The notes under the pieces are model-generated. The model had not been told where the DNA came from and did not search any database. It saw only the letters and a list, made by a program, of their open reading frames with translations. DNA of 64,000 bases from Thermoproteota archaeon. GTDB lineage: Archaea > Korarchaeota > Korarchaeia > Korarchaeales > Korarchaeaceae. The stretch spans positions 57,066-121,065 of the forward strand of contig JAOZGP010000006.1 in the NCBI GenBank assembly GCA_027491735.1, given 5' to 3'. Below, in pieces: positions 20,950 through 28,316 of the stretch; the first letter of the stretch is position 1; the number at the start of each line of letters is the position of its first letter. The position numbers were made by a program, and so were the translations under genes.

Positions 20950-21303
20950 TCATCCCTCCTTCATGAGAGAAGCTGAAATTGAGAGTGCTTTGGCTGAAAT
21001 AAGTGCCGTAATCTCTCTCAGCTTCTTCTTATCCTTTGAATCCAACTTTGCTAACTCCTGAATGCTCCTCTCAACTCTATCGAAGTTGATTTGGTCTGCC
21101 TCCTCCTTAGCTCTGGGGTTTTCCCACCTTTGGCTGTTGATCAGCGAGTGGAGGTCCCTCAAGGCCTCCCTCACGTAATAGACAGCCAGATCCTTGGAGG
21201 GCGCGTAGCCAAGCTTATCGACGTATGTGTAATTACCCTCTTCCGCTATAAGAATGGCTAGAACCTTCGCCAAATCCCTATCGAAGCTCATAAAATGACC
21301 CAC
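20950..21303 (-). CDS. csa5: Csa5 (Cas11a), type I-A small subunit
   Basis: Csa5 is the small helical subunit of archaeal type I-A Cascade. The sequence contains the family core, AILIAEEGNYTYVDKLGYAPSKDLAVYYVREALRDLHSLI. It is the first gene of the train. GTG 21303 and ATG 21291 are both possible starts. A TATA box about 27 bases upstream of the GTG implies a leaderless or very short-leader transcript, so either could be used. Its 3' end is the start-stop junction with cas7. Confidence 0.88.
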   Translation of the reverse strand: MGHFMSFDRDLAKVLAILIAEEGNYTYVDKLGYAPSKDLAVYYVREALRDLHSLINSQRWENPRAKEEADQINFDRVERSIQELAKLDSKDKKKLREITALISAKALSISASLMKEG

Positions 21304-21322
21304 AAACTCAGATGTACAAAAA

Positions 21323-21330
21323 CTTATAAA
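21323..21330 (-). promoter_or_regulatory. TATA box of the I-A/III-B effector operon
   Basis: The minus strand reads AAGAGAAAACTTTATAAG, an A-rich BRE followed by a strong TATA box. It lies about 27 bases before the GTG of csa5. No comparable promoter is visible inside the tightly overlapping gene train, so this may drive all of it. Confidence 0.65.
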
Positions 21331-21500
21331 GTTTTCTCTTTAGCTATTAAGCCAGTCGATGAGATCATTTCTGAGCACTCCAATTTCTTCCAGAACGACC
21401 TGGAGCTGCTGCCTGCTTAAAAGCATCCTTGCTGGCGTGTGGATTGTGGGTAACAAAGATTTTTAAGTAATCACACCCAAGCCCTCTTCGGTGATACCGT

Positions 21501-21752
21501 TTGGGAAATCATGTTATCATAGGTGCGATCCTCCTGCTTATATGCGCTGCATCCATAGCCTACGCTTACGTGGCCTGGAGCAAGGAGTGTGAGGTCAACG
21601 ACATGATCCAGAAGGCAGGGGCTTACATGGACAAGGGGGAATACGACAAGGCGATAGATCTCCTGAAGAAGGTCCTCGAACTTGATCCAAATAATCCCAT
21701 TGCGTATTACGACCTGGCCAGGGTTATCCCAAGGGCTTTGGCGGGGAGCTGA
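21501..21752 (+). CDS. Small membrane-anchored TPR protein
   Basis: The 83-residue product has an N-terminal membrane helix (IIGAILLLICAASIAYAYVAW). A single TPR motif follows, AYMDKGEYDKAIDLLKKVLELDPNNPIAYYDL. One TPR is too short to form a superhelix, and the ORF ends soon after with RVIPRALAGS. It may therefore be the remaining 5' part of a longer TPR protein or a small anchoring factor. A TATA-like ATTTTTAAG lies about 40 bases upstream of the TTG start. The function is unknown. Confidence 0.5.
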   Translation: MGNHVIIGAILLLICAASIAYAYVAWSKECEVNDMIQKAGAYMDKGEYDKAIDLLKKVLELDPNNPIAYYDLARVIPRALAGS

Positions 21753-21849
21753 GGTGCTGTCGTGCTCGGCATAGGCATCTCTGAGCAGATCGGTCCTCAG
21801 AGGCAATCCTCAGCCCTGGAGAGGTGCAGCTGGCACATGGCTGCTCACC

Positions 21850-22590
21850 TCAGGGCAGGGCCTCGACGTAGTCCCTCAGGCTCTTCAGGATCTTCTCATG
21901 CTTCCTCTCGTCGTCAGCTATGCTGTCTATCAGCAGGGTCAGTATCCTGTGAGGGAGGAGCTCCTTGATCTTGTCAAGTCCCTTCGTGTGGAGCAGCCTC
22001 TCCTCCTCCAGGAGCTTGTTCAGGAGCTCCATGTCAGGCACATCTATCCTCATCTCCCCTCCTCTCTCAACGACAGACATCAGCATGAACATTATGTCGG
22101 CGTGTTTCAGACAGTCCCTGGCTATCATCCTGATGAGCATCCTCAGAGGCTGATTTCTGATCTTGGAGGCGATCCTCAGGAACTCCTCGGCTGACCTGTG
22201 CTCAACCTCGAACCTCCTCCTCAGGAGGTTGATCAGCTTTGCAGCCCTCTCCTCCTCCATTATCATAAGATCTCTTCTCTCTCCACTCACCACAGACCCT
22301 CTCTCAATCAGGGAGATTGCAGAGAGAGCTAGATCGTAAAGGGCAGGAAGGTCTATCTTTCCACCCTTGTCAACGGCCAGGTCCGTGAACCTCCTCACAA
22401 GATCCATCGCACCACTCCTCAGGAGGAGCTCAGCCAAATCCCCAGCTCTCTTACCCTCCAAGTACAGGGTTATGGCTGAAGGAGTTAGCCCCAAGATCTC
22501 CGCAGCCTTCTTCCTGCTGAAACCGTGGCGCTCAATGAGATCCCTTGCTATGAGGGCCCTCAAACCTGGAATGACCTCCTCTGGCTTCAC
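21850..22590 (-). CDS. HTH regulator with C-terminal ferritin-like domain
   Basis: This gene is divergent from the feo operon and is likely its regulator. Near its N-terminus is a helix-turn-helix: GLRALIARDLIERHGFSRKKAAEILGLTPSAITLYLEGKRA. The C-terminal 100 residues look like a four-helix ferritin or rubrerythrin-type bundle. Candidate metal ligands are in FEVEHRSAEEFLRIA, CLKHADIMFM and LLEEERLLHTKGL, with DDERKHEKIL at the end. A domain that can bind iron fused to a DNA-binding domain suggests direct iron sensing. The ORF opens at 22692. GTG 22590 is preferred because VKPEEVIPGLRAL matches the N-terminus of related HTH regulators, but GTG 22650 is also possible. Confidence 0.72.
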   Translation of the reverse strand: MKPEEVIPGLRALIARDLIERHGFSRKKAAEILGLTPSAITLYLEGKRAGDLAELLLRSGAMDLVRRFTDLAVDKGGKIDLPALYDLALSAISLIERGSVVSGERRDLMIMEEERAAKLINLLRRRFEVEHRSAEEFLRIASKIRNQPLRMLIRMIARDCLKHADIMFMLMSVVERGGEMRIDVPDMELLNKLLEEERLLHTKGLDKIKELLPHRILTLLIDSIADDERKHEKILKSLRDYVEALP

Positions 22591-22654
22591 AAGGTATTTA
22601 TCAGTGTTACCTTTTTTGTTTTTCCCTGAAAGGAATTCGAGCCATCGCACGAAA

Positions 22655-22680
22655 ATTACAGAGTTAATTAACAGAGTAAT
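22655..22680. promoter_or_regulatory. Candidate operator in the feo intergenic region
   Basis: A 26-bp element has ATTAC and GTAAT end arms around a TTAATTAA core, and also contains ACAGAGTTA and ACAGAGTAA as a short direct repeat. It sits immediately upstream of the feoA TATA box and within the start region of the divergent HTH-ferritin regulator. That is where an autoregulating operator would be expected. Confidence 0.5.
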
Positions 22681-22681
22681 T

Positions 22682-22690
22682 TTTATATAC
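22682..22690 (+). promoter_or_regulatory. TATA box of the feo operon
   Basis: TTTTTATATAC lies about 30 bases upstream of the GTG of the first feoA. TATATA reads as a TATA box on both strands, so it could also serve the divergent regulator. Confidence 0.55.
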
Positions 22691-22712
22691 AAGCTGCCTT
22701 GCTGAGGAGCTG

Positions 22713-22976
22713 GTGAGGCGCATGAGAAAACCTCTCAGCGAACTGGAGGTTGGACAGACCGGCGTGGTGGTCGACATATCCGGTGGATCTCCAAAATTCA
22801 GAAGGAGAGTGCTGGACATGGGGATCACTAAGGGAAGGAGGGTGAAGGTGGTCAGAAAGGCACCGCTCAGGGATCCCGTGGAGTTCGAGGTGTTGGGGTA
22901 CAACATATCCCTCAGGAGGGATGAGGCCAGGCACATCCTGGTTGAGGTCGAGGAGTATGAGGGTGGGAAGAGGTGA
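22713..22976 (+). CDS. feoA: FeoA domain protein 1
   Basis: FeoA is a small SH3-like cytosolic partner of the FeoB iron transporter. This copy has MRKPLSELEVGQTGVVVDISGG, then RRRVLDMGITKGRRVKVVRKAPLRDPVEFEVLGYNISLRRDEARHI, the complete FeoA fold. The start is GTG 22713 or ATG 22722, with GAGGAG just upstream. The stop overlaps the next feoA. Confidence 0.93.
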   Translation: MRRMRKPLSELEVGQTGVVVDISGGSPKFRRRVLDMGITKGRRVKVVRKAPLRDPVEFEVLGYNISLRRDEARHILVEVEEYEGGKR

Positions 22977-23197
22977 TGCCGCTCTCCTTTCTCGGCGAGG
23001 GAGAGTCCGGAACTGTGGTCTGGGTGAGAGCTGGAAGAGGGCTCACCGGAAAGCTCCTCTCGATGGGGATATCACCGGGCGCAAGGGTCAGGGTCCTGAA
23101 GTCAGGTCCGGGACCTCTCCTGATAGAGATCGGACAGACAAGGATGGCGATCAGCAGGGGGGTTGCGATGAAGGTGGTCGTTAGACGGGAGGGATGA
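22976..23197 (+). CDS. feoA: FeoA domain protein 2
   Basis: This is a second FeoA-like SH3 domain protein of 74 residues. MPLSFLGEGESGTVVWVRAGRGLTGKLLSMGISPGARVRVLKSG shows the family order of strand, MGI turn and strand. It is quite different from the first copy, so the two probably play separate roles on FeoB. It overlaps the upstream feoA stop and the downstream feoB start. Tandem feoA genes are common in thermophilic archaea. Confidence 0.92.
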   Translation: MPLSFLGEGESGTVVWVRAGRGLTGKLLSMGISPGARVRVLKSGPGPLLIEIGQTRMAISRGVAMKVVVRREG

Positions 23198-25227
23198 GCG
23201 TGGCGGATCCGAAGATGATCAAGGTGGCCCTCGCAGGGAATCCGAATGTCGGCAAGTCCGTCATATTCAATAACCTGACAGGAGCTCACCAGCACGTTGG
23301 GAACTGGCCAGGGAAAACGATAGATAAGAAGGAGGGATTCCACAGGTTCGACGACAGGACCCTCTACATAATGGACCTTCCAGGGACCTACAGCCTGACC
23401 GCAATGTCTGTCGAGGAGGTCATAGCAAGGGACTACATAATATACGAGAGGCCGGACGTGGTGGTGAACGTGGTCGACGCCATGAACCTGGAGAGGAACC
23501 TGTACCTGACGTTGCAGCTCAAGGAGCTTGGAGCGAACGTGGTGATCGCCCTCAACAAGATGGATCTTATCAAGAAGGCGGGGATGAGGATAGACGTCAG
23601 GAAGCTCGAGGAGGAGCTTGGAGTTCCTGTGGTTCCAACAATCGCTCCGAAGAGGAGAGGAATGAGGGAGCTCGTTGCAGAGGTTGTGAGATCGGCTGAG
23701 AAGCATAGGAGCTCAAGGAGCTCCGAGGAGCCTCTCTCCTACGGAGAGGCTGAGAAGTTCATAAAGGAACTCCAAGAAATTGCCTCATCGATTGAGGGGG
23801 TGAGGAAGCTCTTCAATACGAGGTGGGTTGTGATCAAGATCCTCGAGGGAGATTCGGACGTGATGAGGAAGCTCTCTGAGGTGGAAGGAGGCGAGGAGCT
23901 GGTGAGGGCAGGAGAGGAGATTAGGAAGAGGATGAGCGGGGAGCTCGGAGATCCGGAGGTCGTCATCGCCGACGCTAGGTATGCGAGAATAAGGAAGGTG
24001 ATCTCCAAGGCTGTTGGTGTTCTCAAAAGGCTTCCTGCATCAGATCTACTGGACAAAGTTCTCCTCGACAGGATATTTGGCATACCGATCTTCCTGGTGA
24101 TCCTGTGGTGGTGGTTCCAGATGGCCTTCATAGGATCCACTCCCTTCTGCGACCTCCTTGGGGATGGCTTTGCTATGCTGGGTGAGGCTCTCTCAGGCCT
24201 GACGGGGAACACAGTGATGGACTACTTTCTCTTCGGAGAGTACGGGCTGATTCAGGGGTTGGGAGCAGTCCTGAGCTTCGTTCCTCTGATAATGTTCCTC
24301 TACTTCATACTATCTCTCCTCGAGGACTCGGGCTACATGGCTAGAGTGGCCTTCGTGATGGACAGGATCATGAGGAAGGTTGGGCTCTCTGGCAGGGCGA
24401 TAGTGCCCATGATAATGGGGTTCGGGTGCAACGTCCCTGCTGTCTACGCTACGAGGGTCATACCGGATGAGAAGGACAGGTTGATAGCGATATTGACGAA
24501 TCCGCTCATGCTCTGTGGAGCAAGGCTTGTCTTCTTCTCAGCAATAGCAGCTGCCTTCTTCGGGATCTATGCTGGGGACGTCCTCCTCTCCCTGTACCTC
24601 CTCGGGATCTTCCTGGCGTTCATGGTCGCACTGGCTTTGAGGAGAACAGTCTTCAGGGAGGCGGTCTCCCCGTTCATCCTGGAGTTTCCAGCATACCAGA
24701 AGCCGTCGTTCAGGGTGGCATTCGTCAGGATGTGGGACAGGGGATCCATGTACCTCAGGAAGGCTCTTGGGGTTATCCTGATAGGCCTCCTGATAATAGG
24801 AGCTCTCACTGTGACGGATGCAAGCACATTCACATTCACCACGGATCCCGAGAATAGCTTGATTGCGTCACTTGGCAGGAGTCTTCAGCCGATTTTCTCA
24901 CCTCTTCACTGGAGTTGGAGGCTGGTGGTAGCCATGGTCTTCGGGTTCGTTGCTAAGGAGATAGTTCTAGGAGCATCTGCCATGCTCTATGGGGTTGGTG
25001 AGGAGGAGATAGCCTCCAGGATGGCCGAGATGTACAGCCCGGTGGACATGTATGGGTACATGACCTTCATCCTCATCTACATGCCCTGCATAGTGACAGT
25101 CGCCGCCATAAGGCAGGAGACGGGGTCGTGGAAGTGGACCTCGTTCTCAGTGGTCTACGGCCTCATCCTTGCGTACCTTGTGAACTTGGTCGTCGTGACT
25201 CTCGGTCACCTGATCCTCGGGTGGTGA
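23194..25227 (+). CDS. feoB: FeoB ferrous iron transporter
   Basis: FeoB imports Fe(II) across the cytoplasmic membrane. The N-terminal G domain has G1 GNPNVGKS at residues 15-22, a switch I HVGNWPGKTI, G3 DLPGTYSL and G4 NKMD. A helical spacer of about 100 residues follows. The membrane half has the two repeated Gate segments, with MIMGFGCNVPAVYATR in the first and FVAKEIVLGASAMLYG in the second, separated by hydrophobic helices. At 677 residues it is full length. ATG 23194 overlaps the feoA stop. It is likely controlled by the divergent HTH-ferritin regulator. Confidence 0.97.
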   Translation: MSVADPKMIKVALAGNPNVGKSVIFNNLTGAHQHVGNWPGKTIDKKEGFHRFDDRTLYIMDLPGTYSLTAMSVEEVIARDYIIYERPDVVVNVVDAMNLERNLYLTLQLKELGANVVIALNKMDLIKKAGMRIDVRKLEEELGVPVVPTIAPKRRGMRELVAEVVRSAEKHRSSRSSEEPLSYGEAEKFIKELQEIASSIEGVRKLFNTRWVVIKILEGDSDVMRKLSEVEGGEELVRAGEEIRKRMSGELGDPEVVIADARYARIRKVISKAVGVLKRLPASDLLDKVLLDRIFGIPIFLVILWWWFQMAFIGSTPFCDLLGDGFAMLGEALSGLTGNTVMDYFLFGEYGLIQGLGAVLSFVPLIMFLYFILSLLEDSGYMARVAFVMDRIMRKVGLSGRAIVPMIMGFGCNVPAVYATRVIPDEKDRLIAILTNPLMLCGARLVFFSAIAAAFFGIYAGDVLLSLYLLGIFLAFMVALALRRTVFREAVSPFILEFPAYQKPSFRVAFVRMWDRGSMYLRKALGVILIGLLIIGALTVTDASTFTFTTDPENSLIASLGRSLQPIFSPLHWSWRLVVAMVFGFVAKEIVLGASAMLYGVGEEEIASRMAEMYSPVDMYGYMTFILIYMPCIVTVAAIRQETGSWKWTSFSVVYGLILAYLVNLVVVTLGHLILGW

Positions 25228-25233
25228 GAATAC

Positions 25234-25758
25234 ATGGAGCGGGGACATAGTGAGTGGATTGGACGTGAGCCCCACAGGTGGGCCTATACCCTGGCAGCGT
25301 TGCTGTCTGTGCTGTACGTGATCTACGGGGCTCTTCAGCTCTACAACGGCATTGCCGACTGGTGGTTTCCCTGGATGGGAGGAGGAGCACAACTTGGTTT
25401 CGGGCTCGGCGAGTCCTATGTGCCGAACGTATTCCCCGATCCCTTCTCAGGACTTGCACTGGTGGTGATAGGAGCGATCTTCGCCAGAGCATTCCTCCTC
25501 TTTGTGAGAAGGGAGGAGTCCTCGAGGGGGTTCCTCTTCGTCGGGTGGATCCTGGCCCTGATGATGTTGATCCTGAACCTGACGGTGCTCCTGGCCGACA
25601 TCCTCGACACATACTATCCACTCATCTGGGGAGGAGAGGTGGAGATGTGGACCCTTGGAACGGATCCCTGGGGGATATCCCCCCATCTGGTGCTCGGAGC
25701 CATAGCAGCGCTCATTTATCCAGAGATCAGGGACGTCCTGAGGCAGCTCGTCACCTGA
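25234..25758 (+). CDS. Four-helix membrane protein in feo operon
   Basis: This 174-residue protein has about four membrane helices, near 17-39, 71-91, 99-122 and 150-163. The first two are joined by a loop with aromatic and Gly-rich sequence DWWFPWMGGGAQLGFG. I do not recognise the family. It starts six bases after feoB and shares its direction and composition, so it is probably a co-transcribed accessory membrane protein of iron uptake. No cysteine or histidine cluster for metal binding is evident. Confidence 0.6.
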   Translation: MERGHSEWIGREPHRWAYTLAALLSVLYVIYGALQLYNGIADWWFPWMGGGAQLGFGLGESYVPNVFPDPFSGLALVVIGAIFARAFLLFVRREESSRGFLFVGWILALMMLILNLTVLLADILDTYYPLIWGGEVEMWTLGTDPWGISPHLVLGAIAALIYPEIRDVLRQLVT

Positions 25759-26315
25759 ACAATCTTTTTTGGGCTTACACAGGCCTTTTTCATGGATGAG
25801 GTGGATGAAGATGCACGACCACACTCTTATGGTTTAGAGAGGATCGACATAAGCGCAGAGCAAAAGCCGTTCTGGAACAGGGAAGAAGCGCTCTATGTTC
25901 ACATCCTCGCGATCAACTCAATGCCCGCGGAGATCCTCAGCGGTTTCAGCGCTATCTCACAGGTCTTCGCTGGAGGGCTGACCGGTGGGCGAATTCACCT
26001 TATCAATTCAAGCAACCGTAGCAGAACTGAGGTGAGGGAAAAGAGCCCATTCTAACACAGAAGGCGCTATTCTGGTGAACATACCTGCCTATCTAACGGT
26101 CTTGAGTTCACTCACTAAAATGCTTTGTGGACGAGAGCGGAGGATCGAGCAAGTCCCAACAAACGTTTCTGCGAGGAGAAGTAGAACTGTGAGGTTCGCC
26201 CAAGGGAGCTGACCTCATCCTTGAGGTGGTGGATCATCGCTGGGGCGTTAGCGTCCGAGTTCCATCTGGACAAGCTCTCAGCAAGCCCTCCCGTGGAGAC
26301 GTCCAGCATAGGACT
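25759..26315. other. Gene-poor stretch after the feo operon
   Basis: No convincing gene is visible. A plus-strand ORF at 25792-26055 has a readable segment (NREEALYVHILAINSMPAEILSGFSAIS) but ends in unstructured sequence. The region to 26315 has only short, broken frames. It may hold decayed coding sequence that I cannot identify. Confidence 0.3.
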
Positions 26316-27136
26316 TCAGAGGTCGCAGGGAGAGCTTTGCTCTCTGATGTGAGTCGCCAGCATTGCACTATAGGGATTTCCTCCCCTGACATATCCCCAG
26401 CTTCTTCCTCCCACATATTCTCCAAGCTTCAGGGCTCTGACGATATCATCAATGTCCGTTAACCTGGTGCTCTGGACGAAATGTACTCCCTCCTCGAGCA
26501 GGGGCTGGGGATGACACCCAGCAGTGGGGCCGACGAGCACAACAATCCCGATGGAGTGAGATAGTATCAGGTCTATTGTGTCATTGAGCAGGGCTGCTCC
26601 AGTCGCTATAACCGTTTTAGCCCTCCTGAGAAGCCTGAGCTCCACAGAATCACTCAAAGCAGTGCCACAACGCATTATAGGGTTTTTCTCCGTGAAGCAG
26701 TACTCAGAATTCCCCTTTCCTCCAGCAGTCTTCTGACCGGGGACATGTTTCCGATGACAAGCACGGGCTCCTTCAGGAACTCCAGGTACTCGAAGGGATC
26801 AACGAACTGAACGTTTCCTCTGAGCTCAAACCTCCAGAGCAGATAGGCCGATATGGCGTTAAGGAGAGCCACACCCAGGGCCCTCTCCAAGGGATTCATC
26901 GAGCTGATCAGATGTTCGATCTCCTCAACCGCAGGGGGTCTGGTCTTCTGACGAGGAGATCCAGACACGTCCTCCAGAAGGGTCGCTGCAACTCCCATCT
27001 CCCTTCCCCTAGGTCCTTCAACAACAACGTACGCATTCCTAAGGCAGATCCCATAGTCCAGAATGGCCGGATAGTTTATCCTGAGCTCCTCGTATCTGTT
27101 CAGGACCCACCTCAGTGCTCTATCCAGGAGGAACAT
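26316..27136 (-). pseudogene. DUF364 protein, split by one frameshift
   Basis: Two overlapping ORFs together make one DUF364 protein, a Rossmann-like family proposed to bind heavy metal or a chelated cofactor. The first ORF (26675-27136) supplies the N-terminal domain and VLVIGNMSPVRRLLEERGIL. The second (26316-26675) supplies MRCGTALSDSVELRLL and ATGAALLNDTIDLIL, VVLVGPTAGCHPQPL. Between them the third frame reads YCFTEKNPIMRCGTALSD, the expected continuation, so one indel lies near 26715-26725. Everything else looks intact, so a sequencing error or a very recent mutation is plausible. Confidence 0.8.
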
Positions 27137-27261
27137 GGGATCACCTCACCGGAAGCGCCGGAAACAACATGGCCGCTTCAACTCCCACCATTGTGACCCG
27201 ACCTGGAGCGATCTCGAACTCTGAGGTCAGCAGCCCTGTTGGTACACGAGGGTCTGCCGGA

Positions 27262-27825
27262 TCACCTCTCTCGAGCTCGGGGCAGTGCTCCCTCACCACA
27301 ACAACCTCTCATCCTAGCGAACCACAGCAGAGCAGCGATGGTCTTGACGTCCACGATCTCCCCGATCATCCTGAAGGCCTCATCGACGCGGATCCTGTGG
27401 ACCTCTATCCTCTCAGATGGCTCCGGGTGCATCTCCCCCCTCGAGAGGTCCGTGGCGAGGAAGAAGTGCATCCTCTCAGTTCCATATCCTGGAATTAGGT
27501 ACGCCTCAAACATCTTCTCAAGCCTGCCGGCTCTGAGCCCGGTTTCTTCCTCAAGTTCTCTCCTAGCACATTCCTCGGGGCTTTCTCCCTCCTCTAAAGT
27601 TCCTGCTGGTATCTCCCACATGCATCCATCGATCGCACACCTGTACTGCCTCAGCAGGTAGATGTGGTCGTCCTCGTAGGGGAGTATTGAGACCGATCCA
27701 GGATGCCTCACAACCTCCCTCACCACCCCCTCCACCTCCCTGACCTCCAGGGTAATAACCCTCCCTCTGTAGAGGAGCTTGAGCTCCCCCCTATCCTTCT
27801 CACGGGCTAGTGGATCTCCAGTCAT
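27262..27825 (-). CDS. Nudix hydrolase, ADP-ribose pyrophosphatase-like
   Basis: The 187-residue protein contains a full Nudix box, GTLEEGESPEECARRELEEETGL, that binds Mg2+ and hydrolyses nucleoside diphosphates linked to another moiety. The preceding VSILPYEDDHIYLLRQYRCAIDGCMWEIPAG and following ERMHFFLATDL resemble ADP-ribose or NDP-sugar pyrophosphatases. The last 20 residues (RGCCGEGALPRARER) look non-conserved. It is followed by the DUF364 gene on the same strand, but about 125 bases apart. Confidence 0.88.
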   Translation of the reverse strand: MTGDPLAREKDRGELKLLYRGRVITLEVREVEGVVREVVRHPGSVSILPYEDDHIYLLRQYRCAIDGCMWEIPAGTLEEGESPEECARRELEEETGLRAGRLEKMFEAYLIPGYGTERMHFFLATDLSRGEMHPEPSERIEVHRIRVDEAFRMIGEIVDVKTIAALLWFARMRGCCGEGALPRARER

Positions 27826-27959
27826 CCTTCAAATCGGGTGACAAAAACATAAATGCTTTTTGAAAGCCCTCCACAGAGCCGCACCTTCTCCTTGCCTCTC
27901 ATCCTCCACGCCTTCTGCTGATTGACATTTAAATATCGAACCTGTGGAGCTATGGAAAA

Positions 27960-28260
27960 ATCCATCAGTGGATTAAGGATCTCGCGAAGAATACAGTATG
28001 AAATATATCCCAGTTGAAGAGGAATATACGTCAAAGACATGTCCTCTTTGCGGAGAAGTCCACGAAAATGGTAGAAAACACAGAGGCTTATTCGTTTGTC
28101 CTGTTAAGAACTATGAATGCAGATTTAGTGAGCGCTTTTAATATACCCCATAACGGTGAGTCCCCGCAGGAGGGTAGCCGTAACGGGGATAAGACCGCTC
28201 CCTTAAGTCTACTCCCCGTCCTTGCAGGAACCCTCGCCCTTTAGGGCCGGGGGGGGGGGG
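27960..28260 (+). pseudogene. TnpB (IS605 OrfB) C-terminal relic with transposon right end
   Basis: Plus-strand frames here encode EEEYTSKTCPLCGEVHENG then HRGLFVCP, the TnpB zinc finger. After a frame change MNADLVSAFNI follows, the usual end of the RuvC part. Upstream TnpB sequence is missing. Beyond the coding relic is a G/C-rich tail with the small hairpin GCCCTTTAGGGC at 28236-28247, followed by 12 consecutive Gs. Such a tail is typical of the right end of archaeal IS605-type elements, where the omega RNA 3' end lies. No tnpA is present. Confidence 0.8.
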
Positions 28261-28316
28261 CAGAGTGGAACACTTTTTAAGTTCTCCTCTGTGGAGGACT
28301 GTTAGCAGGACCTGAC

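Noticed and set aside
22912-23706. 264-residue minus-strand ORF over feoA/feoB
   Set aside because: Antisense shadow of clearly real feo genes; composition is His/Pro/Arg-rich as expected for a shadow.
25792-26055. 87-residue ORF after the feo operon
   Set aside because: No recognisable domain and an unstructured end; listed only as part of a gene-poor stretch.
27822-28040. 72-residue minus-strand ORF
   Set aside because: Overlaps the tnpB relic, whose plus-strand frame is recognisable; no family and no ribosome site.
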